Assembly (NCBI GenBank): GCA_025060055.1
Contig: JANXCK010000155.1
Span: 1-5,650 of the forward strand
DNA length: 5,650 bases
Direction: 5' to 3'
Origin: Fimbriimonadales bacterium
GTDB lineage: Bacteria; Armatimonadota; Fimbriimonadia; Fimbriimonadales; GBS-DC
Part shown: in pieces, positions 1 to 4,826 of the stretch
Layout: each line of letters starts with the position of its first letter
How positions within the stretch are numbered: the first letter of the stretch is position 1
Notes under the pieces: model-generated
Database searches by the model: none
What the model was told of the DNA's origin: nothing
The model's input: the letters and a program-made list of their open reading frames with translations, nothing else
Made by a program: the position numbers and the translations under genes

Positions 1-73
1 TCAAGTTCACGCTGCCCGCTTCCAAGGTAGGCAAACATGCCAAAGCGTCGGCATTAATCAGTTGAATACTCAT
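1..73 (-). CDS. DNA methyltransferase, N-terminal fragment (runs off the left edge)
   Basis: Reading the minus strand from ATG at 73-71 gives 24 codons without a stop before the window ends. They begin MSIQLINADAL and continue with CLPTLEAGSVNL. This matches the opening of beta-class N4-cytosine/N6-adenine methyltransferases, where a 'GDcle.L..L..gSVdLi' segment directly precedes the catalytic (D/N/S)PP(Y/W) motif. That motif would fall just beyond the edge and is not seen. The start is supported by a GGAG box 7 nt upstream (81-84). The gene starts inside the end of the upstream AlwI-like gene, overlapping it by 20 nt in another frame, which suggests translational coupling. By family knowledge such an enzyme methylates the recognition site of a cognate nuclease. 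Whether it modifies adenine or cytosine cannot be told from this piece. A non-restriction (orphan) methylase is also possible. Confidence 0.68.
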   Translation of the reverse strand, partial: MSIQLINADALACLPTLEAGSVNL

Positions 74-311
74 CACGAGTCTCCAGCAACATCTTTGCTT
101 GCACGGCTCGCAAACGGTTTAACGCAGCTTCATAGTATACGGGATCCTTCTCAATCCCGATCCAGTTTTGGATAAGCCTTATCTGATACTCGCGCTGGGC
201 TGAAGCATCGAAGGGCTTCCCTGCAAGATCTGCCAGGACTTGCAGAAAGTCCCGTAGGCGTGCAGGGTTCCTTACAGTGGTTGAGATAGACCAAGGCTTG
301 ACATTACTCAT
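54..311 (-). CDS. AlwI-family restriction endonuclease, N-terminal piece only (85 aa; truncated or miniature)
   Basis: The product opens with KPWSISTTVRNPARLRDFL and then VLADLAGKPF and YQIRLIQN at residues 42-49. I recognise this as the N-terminal signature of AlwI-like type II nucleases (WSI(S/T)TTVRNPeR.rdFL.vL..leG...YQI.LIq). Family members are several hundred residues long and carry their PD-(D/E)XK-type catalytic centre well downstream. This protein ends at residue 85, so it lacks any visible nuclease centre. The open frame begins at GTG 314, but ATG 311 is preferred: it has GGGA about 10 nt upstream. It overlaps a DNA methyltransferase start, as expected of a restriction-modification pair. 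GC across 61-300 is about 51%, clearly below the genes to the right, suggesting transfer. It may be a remnant after internal deletion, or a short DNA-binding derivative that is still expressed. Family assignment is from motif memory, not a search. Confidence 0.6.
   Translation of the reverse strand: MSNVKPWSISTTVRNPARLRDFLQVLADLAGKPFDASAQREYQIRLIQNWIGIEKDPVYYEAALNRLRAVQAKMLLETRDEYSTD
81..84 (-). promoter_or_regulatory. Ribosome binding site for the methyltransferase
   Basis: GGAG on the minus strand, 7 nt before the ATG at 73-71. It lies inside the coding region of the upstream AlwI-like gene. It decides the methyltransferase start and argues that this junction is a functional gene boundary rather than a random break. 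Confidence 0.5.
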
Positions 312-364
312 CACTAATCCATCCCTTCACTCCGAGCAAGCTAACCATACCCAACCTAATCGGG

Positions 365-370
365 TAGAAT
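365..370 (+). promoter_or_regulatory. Possible -10 box upstream of cruF
   Basis: TAGAAT differs from the TATAAT consensus at one position. The -35 position 17 bp upstream (342-347, TAACCA) matches TTGACA at only three of six bases. If used, transcription would begin near 377. The in-frame ATG at 369 would then lie outside the message, favouring translation from 480 with a leader of about 100 nt. Weak evidence; a lone hexamer of this quality can arise by chance. Confidence 0.25.
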
Positions 371-403
371 GGAGCAGCTGTGCGATAAGCACTTCGCAAA
401 CAC

Positions 404-421
404 TCGGACACAGATGTCCGA
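404..421 (+). promoter_or_regulatory. Perfect dyad or hairpin in the cruF leader
   Basis: TCGGACA, a four-base loop CAGA, then TGTCCGA: a perfect 7-bp stem. It lies between the candidate -10 box and the preferred cruF start. It could be an RNA hairpin in the 5' leader or an 18-bp palindromic operator for a dimeric repressor. No T-run follows, so it is not a standard intrinsic terminator. The symmetry is directly visible; the function is inferred. Confidence 0.35.
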
Positions 422-447
422 ACCGCGCTGTGCGGCACTTGCGCTTT

Positions 448-468
448 GCTTGAGCAGAACGCTCGAGC
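448..468 (+). promoter_or_regulatory. Second hairpin just upstream of the cruF start
   Basis: GCTTGAGC, loop AGAAC, then GCTCGAGC: an 8-bp stem with one G-U wobble. It ends 11 nt before ATG 480, exactly where a ribosome would land, and could modulate initiation. The purine stretch between stem and start (CGAAGAG) is at best a weak Shine-Dalgarno. If translation actually begins at 369 or 414 the element would be inside coding sequence. Confidence 0.35.
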
Positions 469-479
469 CGCGAAGAGCC

Positions 480-1307
480 ATGCTTAGACACGCGGCGCAC
501 GGGTTTGTGTGGCTGAACCTGCTGGTCGCGCTGGCGACCGTCATCGGCAGCGGGCTGCTGTATAGCGGCGTGCAGAACTTGCCTCCACTGGACTACAACC
601 GTCTCTCGATGGCGCTGGGCATCCTGTGCGTGGCGTTTGGGATTGGGGCGTCGCTGTTTCACATGGCGTATACGCAAGGGTGGCACGCAACGCTCTGGCT
701 ACTCGCAACCTGTGTTGTGCTGGCAGGTAGTGTGGAGCTGATAGGCGTGCTGACGGGCTTCCCTTTCGGCAGTTATGAATACACGGAGCGCTTGGGACCC
801 AAGTTCTTGGGGCATGTGCCGTATATTATTCCGCCGTCATGGTTTATGATGCTTTACCCGTCGCTCCACCTGAGTTTTATGCTGGGCGTGCCGCGCTGGG
901 CAGTGCCGTTGATGGCGTCCGCGCTGCTCACCTGGTGGGACGTGGCGATGGACGCAGCAGTCTCAACCTCGCGCGATAATCCGGGCACCGCAGCGTTTGT
1001 GTACTGGTTCTGGAATACGGAAGGCGTGTTCTACGGGATGCCGCTGCAGAACTGGGCGGGCTGGTTCGGGACGGGGTTGCTACTAAGCTGGGTTTACCTC
1101 AAGATTGTGCCTGAGTGGCGCGAGTCGCGCTCGCTGACGCCGCTGGTCGTGTGGCTGATTCAGGGCGGCGTGATGGCAGCGTTGGCGTTCTGGATAGATC
1201 GCCCGATTGCCACTTTCGTGTGGTTGGGCGGTGCGGCGCTGGTGAGCGTTGCGGTAGCGCGAAAACTGTTTCCGTTGCGGTCGCCCCTGGAACGCTTACC
1301 TTCCTAA
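480..1307 (+). CDS. cruF: CruF-family carotenoid 1',2'-hydratase (integral membrane)
   Basis: This 275-aa polytopic membrane protein belongs to the carotenoid biosynthesis family once called DUF422, which includes CruF and bisanhydrobacterioruberin hydratase. These enzymes add water across the terminal psi-end double bond of acyclic or monocyclic carotenoids, giving a 1'-OH that can be glycosylated. Family landmarks are VELIGVLTGFPFGSYEYT (residues 85-102), a conserved WWDVAMD (152-158) and GVFYGMPLQNWAGWFGTG (182-199); acidic residues E86, D154 and D158 are likely functional. Hydrophobic segments lie at about 9-29, 43-63, 70-92, 114-136, 140-152, 193-210, 221-239 and 245-260. The frame is open upstream to ATG 369 (37 more residues), but that stretch is arginine- and cysteine-rich, contains two hairpins and does not resemble the family. 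ATG 480, giving MLRHAAHGFVWLN, places the first membrane helix properly. No other carotenoid gene (crtB, crtI, cruG) is in the window. The exact substrate is not deducible. Confidence 0.87.
   Translation: MLRHAAHGFVWLNLLVALATVIGSGLLYSGVQNLPPLDYNRLSMALGILCVAFGIGASLFHMAYTQGWHATLWLLATCVVLAGSVELIGVLTGFPFGSYEYTERLGPKFLGHVPYIIPPSWFMMLYPSLHLSFMLGVPRWAVPLMASALLTWWDVAMDAAVSTSRDNPGTAAFVYWFWNTEGVFYGMPLQNWAGWFGTGLLLSWVYLKIVPEWRESRSLTPLVVWLIQGGVMAALAFWIDRPIATFVWLGGAALVSVAVARKLFPLRSPLERLPS
1296..1307. other. Tail-to-tail overlap of two convergent genes
   Basis: The 12 bases TTACCTTCCTAA hold both stop codons. TAA at 1305-1307 ends cruF on the plus strand, and the complement of TTA at 1296-1298 is the TAA ending the S51 peptidase gene on the minus strand. 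There is no intergenic space, and I see no hairpin with a T-run on either side. The two transcripts therefore probably read into each other before termination. Confidence 0.8.
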
Positions 1308-2030
1308 CCTGACCGCCTCGTGGGGCAACAGCACCTGAATCTGAATGTCGCGGCTGCCCAACAGTTGCTCGTGTCGGCGGGTTGGGCGACGCACGCGCGC
1401 TATCACGACCTGTGCGCGATACACGGTGAGCCTGCCACCTTGCACAATCGCCCAAGCCCCTTCATCGACGCCGACACCAATCAGGCTCGGATTCTCCAGT
1501 AGAGCGCAGAGCAGGCGCGGGAGCCGCTGTCGCCTAAGAAAGTGCTGATCGACCAGCACATCGGGCAGGAGTGCGAGTGCAGGGGCGGTTGGGCTGGCGC
1601 CCGCTTTCAAATCGCCCGTGGGCGAGTGGTCGCCTGTGGGCATCCGTGCGCCCATCAGCGACGCGCCCGCGCTGGTGCCGCCCACTACCCCGCCGCGCGC
1701 CACCACTGCGCGAACCGCCGCTCTCAACTCCGCAGAGCCGCCTAACCGCTCCATGAAGCGGTTCTGGTCGCCCCCAGGGATCCAGACGCCGCGCGCAGTG
1801 TGCAAGATAGCAGTAAGCTCCCCTGCATCCAGCGTGTCGGGAGCAACGACATCGCGCGCACCGCTTCGCTCAAAAAGCGCGGCAGAACGACGCCCGCCCT
1901 GCGCAACATCCTCTTGGGTATGCGCCAAGATTACAATCCGCGCCTCCACGCCACCCGCTAACCGAAGTAGCGTTTGGAGCAGTTCAGGCGGGGTACGCCC
2001 GCCACCTGCCAGTATCACAGCGCCGCGCAT
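1296..2030 (-). CDS. Cyanophycinase-like serine peptidase (family S51)
   Basis: The 244-aa product has the S51/class-I-amidotransferase-like layout. It begins with an N-terminal strand and glycine loop, AVILAGGGRTP (4-14), followed by PGGDQNRF (85-92), GGVVGGTSAGASLMG (113-127), VDQHFLRRQRLPRLL (160-174) and GVGVDEGAWAIVQGG (185-199). S120 in GTSAG is the nucleophile by family rule, with H163 and E190 completing the triad. The spacing (Q89, S120, H163, E190) closely follows cyanobacterial CphB as I recall it (Q101, S132, H174, E201). Cyanophycinase is a cytoplasmic exopeptidase releasing beta-Asp-Arg dipeptides from cyanophycin; other S51 members cleave Asp-X dipeptides. No cyanophycin synthetase or dipeptidase is nearby, so the true substrate is open. 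ATG 2030 is chosen over the longer frame to 2117: it has GGGAG 5 nt upstream and overlaps the HAD gene end by only 16 nt. It is the last gene of the minus-strand operon. Confidence 0.85.
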   Translation of the reverse strand: MRGAVILAGGGRTPPELLQTLLRLAGGVEARIVILAHTQEDVAQGGRRSAALFERSGARDVVAPDTLDAGELTAILHTARGVWIPGGDQNRFMERLGGSAELRAAVRAVVARGGVVGGTSAGASLMGARMPTGDHSPTGDLKAGASPTAPALALLPDVLVDQHFLRRQRLPRLLCALLENPSLIGVGVDEGAWAIVQGGRLTVYRAQVVIARVRRPTRRHEQLLGSRDIQIQVLLPHEAVRLGR

Positions 2031-2758
2031 AGCTGCTCCCGCAGTGGTCGCAAGTCGGGCAACACAGGCACGGGGCTGTCGGGTTGCGGATGGGGCGCGC
2101 CCTCCCGATTGACCCACGCCGCTTGCCAGCCCGCGTTCAGCGCACCTTGCACATCATGCTCCCACGAGTTGCCCACAAAAAGGATTTGTTCCGCAGGCAG
2201 CCCGAGCCGACGCTGCACGAACTCAAAAATCGGCTTATGCGGCTTGCCGATGCCCACCTCGCCTTCAATCGCCACCACATCAAACAGCGTCTCCAGCCCC
2301 AGCACTTTGAGTTCCCGCCGCTGCTCGTAGGCAGGACCGTTCGTAATCACGAACAGCGGATAGCGTTCCCGCAGGGTATACAGCACCTCCAACGCCTCGT
2401 CGTGCAAGCGTAGCAACCGCTCCCGCAGAGCAGCGTACTCATAGCTGATTTGCTCCGCCAAGCCGTCTGCATACAGGTTCAGGCTCTCCAGCAGGCGACG
2501 AAAGGTCTCCGTGCGCGTGGCGTGCCCTTCACGCAGATAGAGCGGATACCAGCGATCCGAGTGCAGTTCGCTCAGCATGCTTTTGAACGCGCGGCGGTAC
2601 AGCTGGTCAATCGCCTCCAGCGACATGTTCACACGCGGGACGAGGTGCATCTCGAACATCTGCCGACGCGCCTCGACCGCTGCGGGCATGTACACGCATA
2701 GCGTGTCGTCTAAATCGAACCCGACGGCTCGAACCTCACTGCAAAAGAGCTTCTGCAT
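2015..2758 (-). CDS. HAD-superfamily hydrolase (subfamily IA, probable small-molecule phosphatase)
   Basis: The 247-aa protein carries all four HAD motifs. Motif I is GFDLDDT, with nucleophile D15 and acid/base D17. Motif II is VITNG, with T139. Motif III is the lysine in GIGKPHKPIF (K172). Motif IV is FVGNSWEHDV, with D202. A helical insert of about 110 residues between motifs I and II is a C1-type cap, as in YjjG, N-acylneuraminate-9-phosphatase and phosphoglycolate phosphatase. It is a cytoplasmic Mg-dependent phosphatase by family; cap sequence does not tell me the substrate. ATG 2758 is preferred because it places MQKLFCSEVRAVGFDLDDT right at the catalytic strand. A GTG at 2800 would add 14 residues and deepen the overlap with psd. 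No clear Shine-Dalgarno precedes 2758; the 23-nt overlap with the psd end suggests translational coupling. It is the third gene of the operon. Confidence 0.88.
   Translation of the reverse strand: MQKLFCSEVRAVGFDLDDTLCVYMPAAVEARRQMFEMHLVPRVNMSLEAIDQLYRRAFKSMLSELHSDRWYPLYLREGHATRTETFRRLLESLNLYADGLAEQISYEYAALRERLLRLHDEALEVLYTLRERYPLFVITNGPAYEQRRELKVLGLETLFDVVAIEGEVGIGKPHKPIFEFVQRRLGLPAEQILFVGNSWEHDVQGALNAGWQAAWVNREGAPHPQPDSPVPVLPDLRPLREQLCAAL
2036..2040 (-). promoter_or_regulatory. Ribosome binding site fixing the S51 peptidase start
   Basis: GGGAG on the minus strand, 5 nt before ATG 2030, inside the end of the HAD phosphatase gene. It supports the short start over the alternative at 2117, which would overlap the HAD gene by about 100 nt. 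Confidence 0.55.
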
Positions 2759-3503
2759 CGCTTGCACACCGTACCAAGCGCGCCACAGGCGTCTGTCCAC
2801 CGTACACCTGCGCGCCCGTGCGCGTTAGAATCTCCACCGCGCGCGAGAAGATGAGCAAGTCCACCTGACTACCGCGCTCAATGAACGAGAGTTTCTGCGC
2901 AGGCTGAACGCACTGCCCCTCGCGCACATAGGTCGTGATTTTGTTGACGAACTTATCGGCGATTTCGATAACTGCAAGGCGCACCTGCTCGTTTTCGAGG
3001 AATATCGTCTGCCGCTCGTTGTGCAGTTGGTAGCGCTTGCCCAACAGGTCGACGGCACGGCGTAGCCACGCCATGCTCACATACTCCCACAAGTCCACCA
3101 TCGGCAGGTTCGTGCGAGCAGGCGTGTACACGATGCGGCGCACCACGCCCGCCATCGGCGCGTAGTTGTAATGCACATCGAGCGGACTCATGTAGATTCC
3201 AATCAGCCAGCCTTCGGGGGATGTGCCGTTCCACTCGGCGCGTGTGATTTCGGTGATCGGGATAGGGCGTCCGAGTTTCTCGGCGAACACGGTTCCGTCC
3301 GCGCTCACAGGGCGGATGTAGACGACCTTGCCGTCGCAGGGGGCAAGAATCAGGTTCGGGTCAGACGGGGGCACGCGCTGCGGGTCGCGGTAGAACCACA
3401 CTTTGCGCAAAAACCAGTGCGCGCCTGCCACCACGGCGCCCGCGCCGATTGCCCACTTCAGCCATGTCGGGACTCGCACAGGAAAAGTGTACCCGCCTCG
3501 CAA
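2736..3503 (-). CDS. psd: Phosphatidylserine decarboxylase, archaeal-type, pyruvoyl-dependent
   Basis: The enzyme decarboxylates phosphatidylserine to phosphatidylethanolamine at the inner membrane. Visible landmarks in the 255-aa product are one hydrophobic segment (about 14-31), WFYRDPQRVPP (36-46), APCDGKVV (54-61, D57), MSPLDVHYNYAPMAGVV (105-121, H111) and IERGSQVDLLIF (208-219). By family rule the chain cuts itself between G211 and S212, S212 becoming the pyruvoyl group, with D57 and H111 completing the self-cleavage triad. Two oddities: tyrosine replaces the usual arginine in VHvNR, and the loop between the His motif and HNERQT (161-166) seems longer than in typical short Psd. The start is uncertain. 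The frame continues far upstream within the transporter gene but has no family content there. TTG 3503 retains GGYTFPV, resembling the 'EGypfi' start of relatives, and sits 5 nt after the transporter stop; GTG 3479 is the alternative. No pssA is in view. Confidence 0.87.
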   Translation of the reverse strand: MRGGYTFPVRVPTWLKWAIGAGAVVAGAHWFLRKVWFYRDPQRVPPSDPNLILAPCDGKVVYIRPVSADGTVFAEKLGRPIPITEITRAEWNGTSPEGWLIGIYMSPLDVHYNYAPMAGVVRRIVYTPARTNLPMVDLWEYVSMAWLRRAVDLLGKRYQLHNERQTIFLENEQVRLAVIEIADKFVNKITTYVREGQCVQPAQKLSFIERGSQVDLLIFSRAVEILTRTGAQVYGGQTPVARLVRCASDAEALLQ

Positions 3504-3508
3504 GGCGA

Positions 3509-4786
3509 CTATGAAGCCGTTGACACAATCCTCTCCTGCACGGGCTTGAGTAGCCACGCGGACGCCAGAAAGTAAATCGGCGCCAGCGCGAAAATCCATC
3601 GCCAGCCCGTGCCCAAGCCGTACTCGGCGTTGAGCCAGTCGCCCAGCGGACCCGCGATGAGTGGCGCAATTACCTGCGGCATCGTCATCGCAATATGCCA
3701 GATAGCCATATAGCGCCCCGACTCGCTCACGGGCACGAGGTTGCTGGCTAACGCCCAGTCGACAGCGGCGTATGCGCCCCACGCCACGCCGAACAACGCG
3801 CCTGTCAGGTAGACCATCGTGAGGTTCTGTGCGCTCAGAAACAGCCCCGCGCAGCCGCACATCAGCGCGATACAGGCGTAGAGAATCTGTTTCTTGCTCA
3901 TGCGGTCGGCAAGTGCGCCCGCCAGCCAGTTGCCCAACACACCCGTCAGCGTCGCCGTCGCCATAAAACCGAACGCATGCTGCGGCGCAACGCCTCGCAG
4001 TCCAATCGTGTCGCGCAGGTAGAACTCCAGAAAGAACAGCGCGGTGAAAAAGCCCATGTTGAACACGAAGCGCGAGACCACCACCCAGCGGAAGTTCGGC
4101 AACTCGTTGAGCCAGATGTTCACGAACAACTCAAGGCGGAGGCGTCTCTCGTCGGGATGATTCGGTTGCCAGCGTGGCTCGCGCATGCCCAGCACCGTCC
4201 ACAGCATCGTGCCCAGCAGAAAGCCTATTAGTATCCAGCCCACGATTTGGAGGCGTGTTGGGCGTGCGAGTTCTCCCAAAATCAGCGGCGGCTCGCCCAG
4301 CAGCGCGCCCGCCAACGCCAAGCCCAGCAGCGTGCCCACCAGCGTCATCATCCCCATGTACGCAGAGGCTAACCCGTGCCGCTCAGGGGGCACATAGTCG
4401 GGAATCACCGCCTGATACGGTCCGTTCGCCCAGTTCAGAAACAGCTGAATTCCCACGAAGCAGAGAATCAGCAGCCCGAAACTCTGGGTGGTCATAAACA
4501 GCACGATGAAGGGCAGGCTCAGCAGCGTGCCCCACAGGATGAACGGGCGTCGTCGTCCCCAGCGCGCAGTGCTGCGATCGCTGATTGGACCTGCGACGAG
4601 TTCGATAACGGTGGAAATCAAAGCGCCCGCTGCTGCCAACCACGCCAGGTACGCGCCGCGTTGCTCTGGGGGCGCAAGGTCGTTGACCCGTGCCTGCATC
4701 ACAATCGTCAGAAACGCTGCCCAGTGAACGCTCACGCCCAGCCAGAACGCGCTAATCGCCCAGTAGTTGACGCGCGCCTGTATCAC
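3509..4786 (-). CDS. MFS transporter (sugar/GPH-like, substrate unknown)
   Basis: This is a 425-aa inner-membrane protein with about 12 predicted helices in two halves. The first half has a textbook motif A, GPISDRSTARWGRRRP (66-81), and ANGPYQAVIPDYVPPERHG (120-138), a pattern seen in sugar-cation symporter-like and SLC45-like MFS members. A cytoplasmic loop rich in charged residues (about 202-220) joins the halves. The second half repeats motif A in weaker form as GALADRMSKKQ (290-300). The substrate and direction of transport cannot be inferred. The start is GTG at 4786-4784, giving MIQARVNYWAISAFWLG directly before the first helix. It has no Shine-Dalgarno, but a perfect extended -10 box ends 7 nt upstream, so the mRNA is probably leaderless. 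It is the first gene of the operon; psd follows after 5 nt. Family membership is firm. Confidence 0.88.
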   Translation of the reverse strand: MIQARVNYWAISAFWLGVSVHWAAFLTIVMQARVNDLAPPEQRGAYLAWLAAAGALISTVIELVAGPISDRSTARWGRRRPFILWGTLLSLPFIVLFMTTQSFGLLILCFVGIQLFLNWANGPYQAVIPDYVPPERHGLASAYMGMMTLVGTLLGLALAGALLGEPPLILGELARPTRLQIVGWILIGFLLGTMLWTVLGMREPRWQPNHPDERRLRLELFVNIWLNELPNFRWVVVSRFVFNMGFFTALFFLEFYLRDTIGLRGVAPQHAFGFMATATLTGVLGNWLAGALADRMSKKQILYACIALMCGCAGLFLSAQNLTMVYLTGALFGVAWGAYAAVDWALASNLVPVSESGRYMAIWHIAMTMPQVIAPLIAGPLGDWLNAEYGLGTGWRWIFALAPIYFLASAWLLKPVQERIVSTAS

Positions 4787-4793
4787 GCAAGGG

Positions 4794-4799
4794 ATTATA
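4794..4799 (-). promoter_or_regulatory. Extended -10 promoter of the MFS-psd-HAD-S51 operon
   Basis: The minus strand reads TGCTATAAT, a perfect TATAAT preceded by the TGN extension. The usual 7-nt spacing puts the transcription start at about 4787, next to the GTG start at 4786, so the message has no or almost no leader. No -35 consensus is visible, which fits an extended -10 promoter. Confidence 0.65.
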
Positions 4800-4812
4800 G
4801 CATATATGCAGG

Positions 4813-4818
4813 TATAAT
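4813..4818 (+). promoter_or_regulatory. -10 promoter box of folD
   Basis: A perfect TATAAT whose last base lies 8 nt before the folD ATG at 4827. A start of transcription at 4824-4827 is expected, giving a leaderless or nearly leaderless message. It lacks the TGN extension and a recognisable -35, so it may be the weaker of the pair. Confidence 0.6.
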
Positions 4819-4826
4819 CCCCCGCG

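Larger units (their letters stand above)
4791..4821. repeat. Inverted repeat with promoter boxes as arms
   Basis: Perfect 9-bp arms GGGATTATA (4791-4799) and TATAATCCC (4813-4821) are separated by 13 bp. Each arm contains one -10 hexamer in outward orientation. The 10-bp palindrome inside is offset from the centre of the outer repeat by about 1.5 bp, so the outer symmetry is probably driven by the duplicated promoter element itself. A repressor binding the inner palindrome would shut both directions; that is speculation. Confidence 0.7.
4787..4826. promoter_or_regulatory. Divergent 40-bp promoter region shared by the MFS operon and folD
   Basis: The whole space between the two divergent start codons is 40 bp. 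It holds two TATAAT boxes facing apart, with a perfect 10-bp palindrome GCATATATGC (4800-4809) between them. Neither start has a Shine-Dalgarno sequence. The -35 position of each promoter falls on the -10 of the other, so the polymerases should exclude each other. Confidence 0.7.

Noticed and set aside
344..349. TATGGT on the minus strand as a -10 box for the AlwI-like gene
   Set aside because: Two mismatches to consensus and no -35 at the proper distance; too weak to annotate.
369..479. 37-codon N-terminal extension of the carotenoid hydratase from ATG 369
   Set aside because: The residues do not resemble the family, the stretch carries two hairpins, and a -10-like box overlaps the ATG itself. 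ATG 480 fits the first membrane helix. It is not fully excluded.
327..686. Minus-strand open frame of 119 codons opposite the start of cruF
   Set aside because: Basic, glutamine- and arginine-rich composition, no motif, opposite a recognised membrane protein.
1247..1281. Direct repeat CGTTGCGGT (1247-1255 and 1273-1281)
   Set aside because: A 9-base match inside coding sequence at the end of cruF, with no flanking structure or further copies; likely chance.
1618..2112. Plus-strand open frame of 164 codons opposite the S51 peptidase
   Set aside because: Proline-, alanine- and arginine-rich translation with no motif, on the strand opposite a gene with a complete active site; a GC-driven shadow.
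2031..2117. Longer start for the S51 peptidase at 2117
   Set aside because: It would overlap the HAD gene by about 100 nt and add a low-complexity arginine/alanine tail, whereas ATG 2030 has GGGAG at proper spacing and starts at the first strand of the fold.
3504..3860. Upstream continuation of the psd reading frame to an ATG at 3860
   Set aside because: It lies wholly inside the MFS transporter gene, is arginine-rich low-quality sequence and has no resemblance to the Psd N-terminus. It is an out-of-frame shadow.
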